Source: Bacillus sp. ISL-7 (GTDB lineage Bacteria > Bacillota > Bacilli > Bacillales_B > DSM-18226). Taken from it: a stretch of DNA of 64,000 bases. Location of the stretch: positions 1 through 64,000 of the forward strand of contig NZ_JAGGQW010000021.1 of assembly GCF_018613065.1 (NCBI RefSeq), in the 5' to 3' direction. The position numbers and the translations under genes were made by a program. Shown in pieces: positions 18,320-28,520 of this stretch (position 1 is the first letter of the stretch; each line of letters starts with the position of its first letter). Below the pieces are notes generated by a model. That model made no database searches. It worked only from the letters and a program-made list of their open reading frames with translations, and was not told the origin of the DNA.

Positions 18320-19015
18320 ATGAAAATCGCAATCATTGGAGCAATGGAAGAAGAAGTAACTTTACTTAGAGACAATATCGACAATCAAACACAGGAAACT
18401 ATAGCAGGCTGTGAATTTACCTTTGGAAAAATGCATGGAGTGGATGTCATTCTGCTTCGTTCTGGAATTGGTAAGGTCAACGCTGCCATGTCATCTACTA
18501 TTCTGCTTGAAAAATATAAGCCTGATTGCATCATCAATACAGGGTCTGCTGGTGGCTTTAATCCTGCACTAAATGTAGGTGATGCCGTTATTTCAACGGA
18601 GGTTCGCCATCATGATGTAGATGTAACTGCTTTTGGTTATGAATATGGCCAGGTTCCGCAGTTGCCAGCTGCCTTTATAGCGGACACTAAATTAATTACA
18701 GTCGCAGAAGTAGCAGCATCAGAACTTGAAAACTTCCAAATTGTCAAAGGCCTAATAGTCACTGGAGATTCTTTTATGGAGGACCCTGTACGTGTCGATT
18801 TTGTCCGGTCAAAATTTCATGACCTGCAAGCCGTCGAAATGGAAGCAGCAGCAATCGCACAAGTGGCTCATCGTTTTGGCGTACCTTTTGTCATTATTCG
18901 CTCACTTTCTGATATTGCTGGAAAAGAATCTGAAGTTTCTTTTGACCAATTTATCGATAAAGCGGCAACTAATTCTGCGACATTGGTTATGAAAATGGTG
19001 GCAGCTTTACGATAG
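18320..19015 (+). CDS. mtnN: 5'-methylthioadenosine/S-adenosylhomocysteine nucleosidase
   Basis: 231 residues, nucleoside phosphorylase fold. [13 protein letters not shown] opens the protein, catalytic Glu regions are at GAMEEE and [10 protein letters not shown] (near 173), and the catalytic Asp lies in SLSDIA (near 197). It splits MTA and SAH to adenine plus thioribose sugars, which recycles methionine and relieves SAH inhibition. It begins the gene set mtnN-mccA-mccB for converting methionine sulfur to cysteine. The ATG follows AGAGGTCACAGT. Confidence 0.96.
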   Translation: MKIAIIGAMEEEVTLLRDNIDNQTQETIAGCEFTFGKMHGVDVILLRSGIGKVNAAMSSTILLEKYKPDCIINTGSAGGFNPALNVGDAVISTEVRHHDVDVTAFGYEYGQVPQLPAAFIADTKLITVAEVAASELENFQIVKGLIVTGDSFMEDPVRVDFVRSKFHDLQAVEMEAAAIAQVAHRFGVPFVIIRSLSDIAGKESEVSFDQFIDKAATNSATLVMKMVAALR

Positions 19016-19032
19016 TTAGAAGAGGTGAAAAA

Positions 19033-21094
<2,062 letters not shown>

Positions 21095-21100
21095 AAGGAT

Positions 21101-21149
21101 GGGTGTCAGGCACCATGTGAAAAATTCACATGGTGCCTGACACCTTTTT
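21101..21149 (+). terminator. mccB terminator made from the GGTGTCAGGCACC repeat
   Basis: Perfect 20-bp inverted repeat: arms 21102-21121 and 21125-21144, 3-base loop, then TTTTT. The arm contains GGTGTCAGGCACC, a word I recall as highly repeated in several Bacillaceae genomes. A 13-base copy, GGGTGTCAGGCAC, also lies inside comEC at 36574-36586. Confidence 0.85.
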
Positions 21150-21188
21150 GGGCATTTGAATTAATTTAAAAAAGTTTCCATAAAAAGG

Positions 21189-21217
21189 TTTACAAAGTAT
21201 TTGTGTATGGATATAAT
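21189..21217 (+). promoter_or_regulatory. strong sigma-A promoter for a 42-codon ORF
   Basis: TTTACA at 21189-21194 and TATAAT at 21212-21217, spacer exactly 17 bases. Confidence 0.75.
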
Positions 21218-21259
21218 TACCGTAGTAAGTAAAAAATTCCAAAAAGGAGGTCGAGGAAA

Positions 21260-21388
21260 ATGATGTTTACATTAACTGGAGCGATTGCGTTAAACGGTAT
21301 GGTATCAGCAACTGGAATGATTGTAACAATTGAATATGAATATCAAACATTCGACCAGTCTGGAATGGATTGCTTAATTTTAAATTAA
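21260..21388 (+). CDS. hypothetical 42-residue hydrophobic protein
   Basis: Opens MMFTLTGAIALNGMVSATGM and ends QSGMDCLILN. The first ~25 residues are hydrophobic and small-residue rich, the end is mildly acidic with one cysteine. Support for expression: a consensus promoter 42 bases upstream of the start, AAAGGAGG at 21243-21250, and hairpins right after the stop. I do not recognise the family. It could be a small membrane protein. Confidence 0.6.
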   Translation: MMFTLTGAIALNGMVSATGMIVTIEYEYQTFDQSGMDCLILN

Positions 21389-21407
21389 GTTACAATACAT
21401 ATCCATG

Positions 21408-21439
21408 CCGCAGGGAGAATGACGCCTTGCGGTATTTTT
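21408..21439 (+). terminator. first of two tandem terminator-like hairpins
   Basis: CCGCAGGG pairs with CCTTGCGG around a loop of about 10 bases, then ATTTTTGTGCC. Confidence 0.6.
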
Positions 21440-21456
21440 GTGCCTAAAAAACCAGA

Positions 21457-21486
21457 GTCGCAGGGATACTCTTCTGCGGCCTTTTT
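21457..21486 (+). terminator. second of two tandem terminator-like hairpins
   Basis: GTCGCAG pairs with CTGCGGC, then CTTTTTGTGCC. It shares CGCAGGGA on the 5' side and TTTTTGTGCC after the stem with the hairpin 50 bases upstream, so the two look like a duplication. Confidence 0.6.
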
Positions 21487-21579
21487 GTGCCCTTTTTACG
21501 AGCATTTTGGATATGTAAAGCATAAATTGAATCTGTTGCGATTTCACTACAAATAATTACTTAAAGGAGGTGGTTAGTC

Positions 21580-21720
21580 ATGACCCTAAATATATTCTTT
21601 TTTTCAATTACGATTAAGAAACGAAAAGTAAGCACGGAAGAAGCTATTCATCAAGAAATGGTTGAGAAGCTCTACGAACAAAACAAAGATCGTCAAGCAT
21701 CAATGTACCGTGGGATGTAA
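21580..21720 (+). CDS. yrzI: YrzI family small sporulation protein
   Basis: 46 residues: hydrophobic MTLNIFFFSITI, then a basic KKRK, then a charged helix (EEAIHQEMVEKLYEQNKDRQAS). The sequence matches the YrzI family of tiny proteins, which occur in tandem copies in some Bacillus genomes. The ATG follows AAAGGAGGTGG by 8 bases. The role in sporulation is inferred from the family name only. Confidence 0.85.
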   Translation: MTLNIFFFSITIKKRKVSTEEAIHQEMVEKLYEQNKDRQASMYRGM

Positions 21721-21759
21721 TTAGAAAAAAATTTGCTGAGAAGAAAGGTGGTTTTAAAT

Positions 21760-21822
21760 ATGTTGTTTTTACTAATGCAAGGTCGTGGCGCTAGTCTCTG
21801 GGTTTCGAAGGATACCACCTAG
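21760..21822 (+). CDS. possible 20-residue peptide
   Basis: ORF MLFLLMQGRG...SKDTT of 20 codons with a good ribosome binding site, AAAGGTGG at 21744-21751, 8 bases before the ATG. It lies between yrzI and another tiny ORF. Too short for sequence to prove coding; included for the spacing and context. Confidence 0.35.
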   Translation: MLFLLMQGRGASLWVSKDTT

Positions 21823-21851
21823 CTATTCATAAAAATTAGGAGGTAACAATC

Positions 21852-21911
21852 ATGCCGCTGCATATCTTATTATTGTCGCTATTCTTTATACCAAAGAAAA
21901 AAGGGTCATAA
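21852..21911 (+). CDS. possible 19-residue peptide resembling the YrzI N-terminus
   Basis: ORF MPLHILLLSLFFIPKKKGS, with TAGGAGGT at 21837-21844 and a 7-base spacing to the ATG. The pattern of ten hydrophobic residues followed by KKK resembles the first 16 residues of the YrzI-like protein at 21580. It could be a truncated paralogue or a genuine membrane micropeptide. Confidence 0.45.
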   Translation: MPLHILLLSLFFIPKKKGS

Positions 21912-22049
21912 TGATATCATATTAAAATCGAATTGCTAATAGCCGAAAGTGTTTGATAACAAAATCTCCACAATTCCTTAAGCTAGTTACTGTGAAAATA
22001 TGATAAATTCAAATTAGAAAGAACAGGATCTATCTAAGGGGTGGAGAGT

Positions 22050-22127
22050 ATGTTCATGGTTGTGATGGCTATCGTCATTACTTCGGCAATCGGCTGCGTT
22101 ATTTCAGCTGAAATTAGTGTTGAATAG
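22050..22127 (+). CDS. possible 25-residue transmembrane peptide
   Basis: ORF MFMVVMAIVITSAIGCVISA then EISVE; nearly all of it is one membrane-spanning stretch with a cysteine. AGGGGTGGAG lies about 5 to 9 bases ahead of the ATG, and a strong terminator starts 7 bases after the stop. Family not recognised. Confidence 0.5.
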   Translation: MFMVVMAIVITSAIGCVISAEISVE

Positions 22128-22133
22128 AAAGTA

Positions 22134-22168
22134 AGCATCGACCAAAATATTCGGTCGATGCTTTTTTT
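22134..22168. terminator. terminator between the micro-ORF cluster and pepF
   Basis: Perfect stem AGCATCGACC / GGTCGATGCT, then a T run. On the minus strand the flank is less T-rich, so it mainly serves the plus-strand transcript while lying just past the end of pepF. Confidence 0.85.
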
Positions 22169-22172
22169 CATC

Positions 22173-23972
22173 TTATTTATCTTCAGTCAAAGCCAAGAAT
22201 TCATTAATATCATCAAGACAAATACGGACTGCCTTCTCCCAAAAGTCAGGTTGCGTCAAATCTACTTGTAAATGTTTCTCCGCTAGGTCCTCGACCGACA
22301 TTGAGGCTGTATCCTTTAACAAGGCAATGTACTTATCTTCATAGCCCCTGCCTTCCTCAAGAGCCTGAGCATAGATACCAAGTGAAAAAAGATAACCAAA
22401 TGTATATGGGAAGTTATAGAATGGAACACCGGTTATAAAGAAGTGGAGCTTCGAAGCCCAGAATAACGGATGATATTCTTCCAAAGCATTGCTATATGCC
22501 TCTTTTTGTGCGGCAAGCATCAATTCATTTAACCGTTCCACTTCAACAGGACCTTGCTTTCTTTCTTCATAAAAACGCGTTTCAAACAAGAAACGGGCAT
22601 GTATATTCATTAATAGCGCAACCGTTCTTTGAATTTTATCATCTAATAAAACGAGCTTTTCTTCTTCGTCCTTCGCATTCTTCACTGCCGCGTCAGCTAC
22701 AATCATTTCCGCAAAGGTTGAGGCGGTTTCAGCAACGTTCATCGCATAATTGCGATTGAGATGATGAACACCCTTCATTGCGAATGTATGGAATCCGTGT
22801 CCCAGTTCATGTGCAAGGGTTGAGACGTTAGATGGAGTGCCTGAATAAGTCATGAAAATACGGGATTGATTACTTTCAGGGAAGAAAGTACAAAAGCCGC
22901 CAGGTGCTTTTCCAGGGCGATCTTCTCCTTCGATCCATTGTTCTTTAAACGCCTTCTGGGCAAATGAAGCCATTTTCTCACCAAAGATAGCAAAGTTCTG
23001 TTCGATAAATTCAGCACCTTCTTGATAAGAAACCTTTGAGGCTGTTTTTCCATATGGAGCATCTAAATCATACCAACTTAATTTTTCAAGTCCTAACAGC
23101 GTAGCTTTACGCTCTAGGTATTTAACCAGCATTTGTTTATTTTCCGAAATAACTGTCCACATTGTTTCCAGCGTTCTCTTTTCCATGCGGTTAATACTAA
23201 GCGGTTCCTTCAAAACATCCTCCCAGCCACGCTTTTTGTAGACACTTAAACGGAAACCAGAAAGATGATTAAGTGTTTTAGCCAAGATGTCTGCTTGATC
23301 TCCCCAAGCTTTTTCCCAATTTTCAAAAATAGCTGTTCGAATTTCCCTGTCTGGGCTGGAAAATTTGTTGAAAGCCTGCCCGACAGAGAGTAGTTTCTCT
23401 TTGCCATTTTCGTTAAACGAGATTTTAATTTTTCCTACGATTAAATCATACAGTTGACCCCAGCTATGGTAACCGTCCACACCAAGGGCGCTGATAATAG
23501 CTTCTTCTTCTTTAGAGAGCTTATCTTTTGCACGATCTCGTCGTTCATTTAATATGTAAGAGAGCACTTTGAGTTTTTCATCTGCTAACAACTGTACCCA
23601 AACGTCATCGTTGATTGTTGTTAATAAGCTATCAAATCTACTAAGAGCAGTTTGGAAAGCAGCACTTAAACTGGTCACTCTTGCTTCCAGGTTAGATGCT
23701 TTCTTGTCTTCGGTATTTTGTGCCTGCAAACATCCAACAAAGGCACCGGCTTGACGAAGCTTTTTGGCGGCATGCTCAAAGTCTTCAAGTAACTCTTGTA
23801 GGAATTTTGAATCTTCGGTTGTATTGAGTGGAGTCCAACTGCTAGCTTTTGCTTGGAAAAGATCAATTAACTCTGAAGTAAGGGTTAAGTGGTCTGCAAA
23901 TTCTTTGGAATCACTGCCGCCTTTAAAAATTATTTCTAGGTCCCACACATCCGAATATGGAGTGGCTGTCAT
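22173..23972 (-). CDS. M3 family oligoendopeptidase (PepF type)
   Basis: 599 residues, a thermolysin-like M3B metallopeptidase. The zinc motif HELGH with GFH following is at about 388-395, and a downstream NYAMNVAETASTFAEM supplies the third ligand Glu. It cuts short peptides in the cytoplasm; no signal peptide is present. The ATG at 23972 follows AAAGGAGGTACATAGA. It stands alone, convergent with the micro-ORF cluster. Length is normal for the family. Confidence 0.93.
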   Translation of the reverse strand: MTATPYSDVWDLEIIFKGGSDSKEFADHLTLTSELIDLFQAKASSWTPLNTTEDSKFLQELLEDFEHAAKKLRQAGAFVGCLQAQNTEDKKASNLEARVTSLSAAFQTALSRFDSLLTTINDDVWVQLLADEKLKVLSYILNERRDRAKDKLSKEEEAIISALGVDGYHSWGQLYDLIVGKIKISFNENGKEKLLSVGQAFNKFSSPDREIRTAIFENWEKAWGDQADILAKTLNHLSGFRLSVYKKRGWEDVLKEPLSINRMEKRTLETMWTVISENKQMLVKYLERKATLLGLEKLSWYDLDAPYGKTASKVSYQEGAEFIEQNFAIFGEKMASFAQKAFKEQWIEGEDRPGKAPGGFCTFFPESNQSRIFMTYSGTPSNVSTLAHELGHGFHTFAMKGVHHLNRNYAMNVAETASTFAEMIVADAAVKNAKDEEEKLVLLDDKIQRTVALLMNIHARFLFETRFYEERKQGPVEVERLNELMLAAQKEAYSNALEEYHPLFWASKLHFFITGVPFYNFPYTFGYLFSLGIYAQALEEGRGYEDKYIALLKDTASMSVEDLAEKHLQVDLTQPDFWEKAVRICLDDINEFLALTEDK

Positions 23973-24163
23973 TCTATGTACCTCCTTTATTTTTGTACTT
24001 TCATTATTATATAGTTATTTTTCTAAAAATTCTATACACTACGCTTTCCGAAGGATGGGATGCAAAAGGGAATAAAAAAGTAATTCACCTAATCTTCAAA
24101 TTTGTTTTTCAACCGTATGTAGTATAATTTAATCCTAGATCTAATATGCGGGAGAGGAAACTA

Positions 24164-24844
24164 GTGAAAAAAATACTACTCGTTGATGATGAAACAAGAA
24201 TGTTAGATTTACTTTCTCTTTATTTAACTCCCAAAGGGTATAACTGCATTAAAATGTCTTCCGCTCTCAAGGCAATTTGTTATTTGGAAAAGAAGAAAGC
24301 AGATATAATCTTGTTAGATGTTATGATGCCCGAAATGGACGGGTGGGAAGCATGTAAGGAGATTCGAAAAAACTGGGACATCCCGATCATTATGCTAACC
24401 GCACGCAGTGAAAAAAATGATATTGTTAAAGGCCTAAAAATGGGTGCTGATGATTATATTTCTAAACCATTCGACGAAGAGGAGTTAACTGCTCGTATAG
24501 ACGCTGTCCTAAGAAGACAAGCAGGTCATCCAGCATTCATTGACTTTAATGGTCTTTCATTAAACGAGGATTCTTTTGATGTTTCATACAAGAATCGGCA
24601 TATACCTGTCACACCAAAGGAATTTTCTTTATTAGCGCTTTTACTGAAGAATCATAACAAAGTGTTTACCCGGGAACATCTTTTGACGACGATATGGGGT
24701 TATGCCGCTCCAACAGAAGACCGGACGATTGATTCCCATGTTCGGAATTTACGGGATAAATTACGGAAAACAGGATTTCCTGTTGACGATTATTTGACAA
24801 CCGTATGGGGACTGGGGTATAAGTGGATGGATAAGGATTCATAA
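24164..24844 (+). CDS. orphan OmpR/PhoB-type response regulator
   Basis: 226 residues. The receiver domain has acidic pocket D8-D9, phosphoacceptor D52 (LLDVMMPEMDG), T79 and K101 (SKPFD). A winged-helix output domain follows (RTIDSHVRNLRDKLRK and VWGLGYKW). It should bind DNA as a dimer when phosphorylated. Start GTG 24164 (MKKILLVDDE) fits GGGAGAGG; the ATG at 24146 has none. No sensor kinase gene is next to it; the downstream lipoprotein gene is the only neighbour on this strand. Confidence 0.9.
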   Translation: MKKILLVDDETRMLDLLSLYLTPKGYNCIKMSSALKAICYLEKKKADIILLDVMMPEMDGWEACKEIRKNWDIPIIMLTARSEKNDIVKGLKMGADDYISKPFDEEELTARIDAVLRRQAGHPAFIDFNGLSLNEDSFDVSYKNRHIPVTPKEFSLLALLLKNHNKVFTREHLLTTIWGYAAPTEDRTIDSHVRNLRDKLRKTGFPVDDYLTTVWGLGYKWMDKDS

Positions 24845-24879
24845 ATGAATACCTCATAGTTTAATATGGAGGGAAAAAA

Positions 24880-25848
24880 GTGAAGATTACAATGAAAGTC
24901 TATCTTGCTATTTTGACAGGAATCATGCTGATTTTGGCCTCAGGCTGCACAAATAAAAGCCAAGAACAGAAACCTGAAAAGGAAAAGATAGCAAAAGTAA
25001 ACTTTGATATTATCCAGGCGAAATCATTAAAAGTAGGTCAGATTCTTGGTATTGGCTATCCAGGAAATGATTTTGCTTTGTACGTAGCTACAGATGACGG
25101 CCTAAAAATGTATAATGGTTCTGAATGGTATGAAACAACAACGAACCAACATGATTACTTTGGCTTTCAAGCGATAAGTGCTGGTTTTATCGCAAGCGGT
25201 CAACCTCAAAAAGGATCGGGTCTTAAGGACCCACTCGGTGTAATTCAGAGTGTTGATAAAGGACTAACCCTCAAGAAATTATCCTTTTATAATCAGTCGC
25301 TGTTCCATTTCGTGGGTGCAAGTTTTTCAGGAAAGGGTCTTTATGTAATTAACGAAGAACCTAATGGAAAACTGGGTCAAGGCGTGAATTATTCTCTGGA
25401 CAATGGAGCGACGTGGAAAAAAAGTGCATTAAAGGATTTTAACGCTGATTCATTTGGGATGATTGCGGTTCATCCGAAAAATGGCAATATCATCGCGATG
25501 TCGACAAGGTCTGGTATTTTTTATTCGACCGACAATGGGAACACCATGAAGCAGATTACAGATCCATTTATGGTTACGGCACTTACATTTAGTGGAGACT
25601 CGATTTTATTTTCAAGTGTGGAAGACGAAAAAGTACTATTAAAAACAATCAATCCTGCAACTGGAGAAGAAAAGAATATCGCTTTCCCATTCCTTGATTA
25701 TGATAATCCAATTACTTATTTAGCGATTAATCCAAGAGATCCGAACCAAATCGCCTTCACTACTTATAAGAATGATGTATATGAATCTATTGATGGTGGA
25801 ATGAAGTGGAATAATCCTTTACAAAATGGAAAAACAGAGCTGAAATAA
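24880..25848 (+). CDS. lipoprotein with Asp-box (BNR-like) repeats
   Basis: 322 residues. A signal peptide ends in the lipobox LASGC, so the mature protein is lipid-anchored outside the cell. At least four Asp-box-like motifs (SVDKGLTLK, SLDNGATWK, STDNGNTMK, SIDGGMKWN) indicate a beta-propeller of the sortilin/YCF48-like kind. Such propellers bind ligands or act as assembly factors; no glycosidase residues can be assigned. It lies 36 bases after the response regulator gene. Start GTG 24880 behind GGAGGGAAAA. Confidence 0.8.
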   Translation: MKITMKVYLAILTGIMLILASGCTNKSQEQKPEKEKIAKVNFDIIQAKSLKVGQILGIGYPGNDFALYVATDDGLKMYNGSEWYETTTNQHDYFGFQAISAGFIASGQPQKGSGLKDPLGVIQSVDKGLTLKKLSFYNQSLFHFVGASFSGKGLYVINEEPNGKLGQGVNYSLDNGATWKKSALKDFNADSFGMIAVHPKNGNIIAMSTRSGIFYSTDNGNTMKQITDPFMVTALTFSGDSILFSSVEDEKVLLKTINPATGEEKNIAFPFLDYDNPITYLAINPRDPNQIAFTTYKNDVYESIDGGMKWNNPLQNGKTELK

Positions 25849-25867
25849 TCTTTAGCTCTGTTTTTTT
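25831..25867. terminator. bidirectional terminator between the lipoprotein gene and sigK
   Basis: CAGAGCTGAA pairs with TTTAGCTCTG (one G-U pair), with A and T runs on opposite flanks. It overlaps the lipoprotein stop codon and lies just past the sigK stop. Confidence 0.85.
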
Positions 25868-25870
25868 AGG

Positions 25871-26584
25871 TTACTTTTTCTTCTTCTCTTTTTCGGCTCG
25901 ATAAAATTCATGGAACATTTTCATTAAGGCGCGTTTTTCAATCCTTGAAACATAACTTCGTGATATTCCTAATTCTTTGGCAATCTCCCGTTGTGTTTTT
26001 TCTTTTTGTAGGTCAAGACCAAATCGCCCGATGATTACTTCCTTTTCTCGGTCATCCAGCACTTCAATATATTGTTTCACTTTCTCCAGCTCCATGTTCA
26101 GCTGAATCGTATCAATCACATCTTCTGATTCTGATTTAAGCACATCGATTAATGATATTTCGTTTCCTTCCTTATCTTGACCAATTGGATCATGCAAGGA
26201 AACATCTTTTTTTGTTTTCTTAAGAGCTCGTAAATGCATTAAAATTTCATTCTCAATACAACGTGCGGCATAGGTGGCGAGCTTTGTTCCTTTCCCCTCG
26301 GAGTAACTCTCAATCGCCTTAATTAACCCAATGGTTCCGATTGATATTAAATCTTCCGAATCCTCCCCAGTGTTTTCGAATTTTTTTACTATATGCGCGA
26401 CCAATCTTAGGTTGTGTTCAATTAACATATTGCGCGCATGGGAATCTCCCTCTGCCATCAATCGAAGATATTTTCTTTCTTCTGCGGCAGATAGGGGTTG
26501 AGGAAAGGCATTATTTTTTACATAGGAAACAAGAAATAAGAATTCCTTCATTAAATATCCGAGAGCTGTTAAGATTCCAGACAT
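25871..26584 (-). CDS. sigK: sporulation sigma factor SigK (pro-sigma-K), uninterrupted
   Basis: 237 residues. With start ATG 26584 ([20 protein letters not shown]), residue 21 is the Tyr of [12 protein letters not shown], matching the pro-sequence cleavage point in B. subtilis. Region 2 ([26 protein letters not shown]) and region 4 ([21 protein letters not shown]) are complete. It directs late mother-cell genes for coat and cortex. In B. subtilis the gene is split by the skin element; here it is one continuous frame, so no excision step is needed. Confidence 0.96.
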   Translation of the reverse strand: MSGILTALGYLMKEFLFLVSYVKNNAFPQPLSAAEERKYLRLMAEGDSHARNMLIEHNLRLVAHIVKKFENTGEDSEDLISIGTIGLIKAIESYSEGKGTKLATYAARCIENEILMHLRALKKTKKDVSLHDPIGQDKEGNEISLIDVLKSESEDVIDTIQLNMELEKVKQYIEVLDDREKEVIIGRFGLDLQKEKTQREIAKELGISRSYVSRIEKRALMKMFHEFYRAEKEKKKK

Positions 26585-26741
26585 CCACATCTACCCCCGT
26601 CTTTTTTGGCTTATTCGCCTATTATTAATTCCTATGAAGGAAAAGGGAAATTGTGTCTGTCCATAAACTTTTTTATTTAAGTAGGAATTTTTTAGAAAAA
26701 AAAGCATCAACCATGGACTGATTGATGCTTTCTTGCTGTTT

Positions 26742-27281
26742 CTATACTTTTTTCAGTTTAAATGGACTGACCATTAGGAATGATAGAATGATGATGATAA
26801 ATAAGAATGTTTGGGAAGGGATATAGGGAATGGCTAAAAAGCTTAAGGTAGCCAAGCATCCTGCTGCTGTAATTGGTAGACCAGTAAAATAGCCATTGCT
26901 TTCCGTTATATTGAAGCGTGCTAATCTGAAGGCGCCACAACCGATGTAGAAAACTGTAAAAAATGAACCCGGTCCGCCAAATTCATGTAAAATTCCTTGA
27001 TATAGTAATAGTGCAGGTGCCACGCCAAATGATATAATATCACTCATGGAATCCAATTGTTTTCCTAACTCGGACTCAATATTAAATTTTCGTGCAATCA
27101 TGCCGTCAAAACGATCGGCCAATGCGGCAATAAAAATTAACAGCAGGCTTAATCTCAAATTCCCATGAAATCCGAATACAATGGCAAAACCGCCCAATGA
27201 TAAGTTTGTTAAAGTGATAACATTAGCTGTTTGTGATTTAAGTTTTTTTATTGTTTGATCTAGTACGTCTAATAAAAACAT
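26742..27281 (-). CDS. pssA: CDP-diacylglycerol-serine O-phosphatidyltransferase
   Basis: About 179 residues, 5 to 6 membrane segments. The CDP-alcohol phosphotransferase signature is seen as DGMIARKFNIESELGKQLDS followed by MSD. It makes phosphatidylserine, the substrate of the psd product transcribed in the opposite direction. Start is uncertain: ATG 27281 (MFLLDVLDQ) is chosen; in-frame GTGs at 27290 and 27293 lie almost on the GAAAGGAG site. A type I-like short form, lacking any extra domain. Confidence 0.92.
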   Translation of the reverse strand: MFLLDVLDQTIKKLKSQTANVITLTNLSLGGFAIVFGFHGNLRLSLLLIFIAALADRFDGMIARKFNIESELGKQLDSMSDIISFGVAPALLLYQGILHEFGGPGSFFTVFYIGCGAFRLARFNITESNGYFTGLPITAAGCLATLSFLAIPYIPSQTFLFIIIILSFLMVSPFKLKKV

Positions 27282-27409
27282 GCTCCACACCACTCCTTTC
27301 TTACAAGCCGGAAGGTAAATAATTTCTTACATTCATTCTATATTATTTAATTTTAAGCGTTTTATGTCTTTTCGTAAAGAGTATTTTTACACTATTTGGG
27401 GGTAGTTAG

Positions 27410-28195
27410 ATGATCCAAGGCTTTTATCGTCTATTGATTGAGTTAACAAATGGAAGGTGGACATCAGGAATTTTAAGAAGGTTTGCTCGTTCAAATGTCA
27501 GTCGTTTCGTGGTACCATCCTTTGCAAAGATTTATCATTTAAATCAAGAAGAAATGGAGAAGAGCTTGTCAGAATATCCTACTCTTCATGATTTATTTGT
27601 CAGGACATTGAAGAAGGATGCAAGAGAAATTGATAAAGGTGAGAATTCGGTTGTCAGTCCGGTGGATGCGGTTATCGAAGATGTGGGTCCGATTAAAGAG
27701 ACGAGTGATATTCATGTCAAAGGAAAGACGTATTCAATTGAAGAAATGCTGGGAAATCCACAACTGTTAGCCAAGTATTTGAATGGTACATACATGATTC
27801 TTTATTTAAGCCCAAGTCATTATCATCGTATTCACAGCCCTGTCAATGGAATCGTCACCGAACAATGGACGCTTGGTTCAAAATCATATCCAGTCAATAA
27901 GCTGGGGCTAAAATATGGGGTTAGAACACTCGCCAAGAATTATCGAGTTATAACTGAAGTGAAAACGGATTATGGGCATGTTGCAATTGTGAAGGTTGGG
28001 GCTATGTTTGTTAATTCAATTGAAACCACACACAAGGGATCAGAATTAGTGAAGGGCGGCGAAATGGCTTATTTTAGTTTTGGTTCGACCGTAGTCCTGT
28101 TATTCGAAAAAGATATTTTTCAAATGGATTCAAACGTTCAGACACCTAAGGACATTAAGGTTGGAGAAAAACTTGGGGTTTTGAGAAATCAGTAA
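27410..28195 (+). CDS. psd: phosphatidylserine decarboxylase proenzyme
   Basis: 261 residues. The self-cleavage motif FGST is near 224-227, where Ser226 becomes the pyruvoyl group of the alpha chain. HYHRIHSP near 139-146 is the conserved His region. It converts phosphatidylserine to phosphatidylethanolamine at the membrane. It is divergent from pssA with about 130 bases between starts, instead of lying in one operon. The ATG has a weak GGGGGTAG ahead. Confidence 0.93.
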   Translation: MIQGFYRLLIELTNGRWTSGILRRFARSNVSRFVVPSFAKIYHLNQEEMEKSLSEYPTLHDLFVRTLKKDAREIDKGENSVVSPVDAVIEDVGPIKETSDIHVKGKTYSIEEMLGNPQLLAKYLNGTYMILYLSPSHYHRIHSPVNGIVTEQWTLGSKSYPVNKLGLKYGVRTLAKNYRVITEVKTDYGHVAIVKVGAMFVNSIETTHKGSELVKGGEMAYFSFGSTVVLLFEKDIFQMDSNVQTPKDIKVGEKLGVLRNQ

Positions 28196-28241
28196 CGAAA
28201 AACAGTCTCAGCGACTTGGGCTTGAGTTGAGGCTAGACAAA

Positions 28242-28261
28242 AAGAAAAGCCCTAATAGGGC
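28242..28261 (-). terminator. terminator of sda (minus strand)
   Basis: Read on the minus strand, GCCCT-ATT-AGGGC is followed by TTTTCTTTTTG. It also lies past the end of psd. Confidence 0.65.
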
Positions 28262-28272
28262 AATTGTTAATT

Positions 28273-28413
28273 TTATGACGACATTTTTATTTTATGGTAT
28301 AAGGAGCGTCTGAGCATTTCTGACTCAATAAGTCCAATAAAATCAGGGCTTAAGTTTAATTCTCTTGCTTTAAAATATGACTCAATTAATAATTCATCTG
28401 ACAGTTTCCGCAC
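28273..28413 (-). CDS. sda: sporulation checkpoint protein Sda
   Basis: 46 residues starting [16 protein letters not shown], an antiparallel helical hairpin that binds sporulation histidine kinases such as KinA and blocks autophosphorylation when replication is disturbed. Start GTG 28413 follows GGAGGTGG with correct spacing; the longer upstream frame has no ribosome binding site. In B. subtilis sda transcription depends on DnaA, and matching boxes lie upstream here. Short length and sequence are normal for the family. Confidence 0.95.
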   Translation of the reverse strand: MRKLSDELLIESYFKARELNLSPDFIGLIESEMLRRSLYHKIKMSS

Positions 28414-28520
28414 GGCAGAATCCACCTCCGATTTGAAAATAAATAGTTCTAATATATGAATCATTAGCATAAAATGGTATGTTCAATTGGTGTACCCTAA
28501 ATCTACCAAATTTATTCCTA

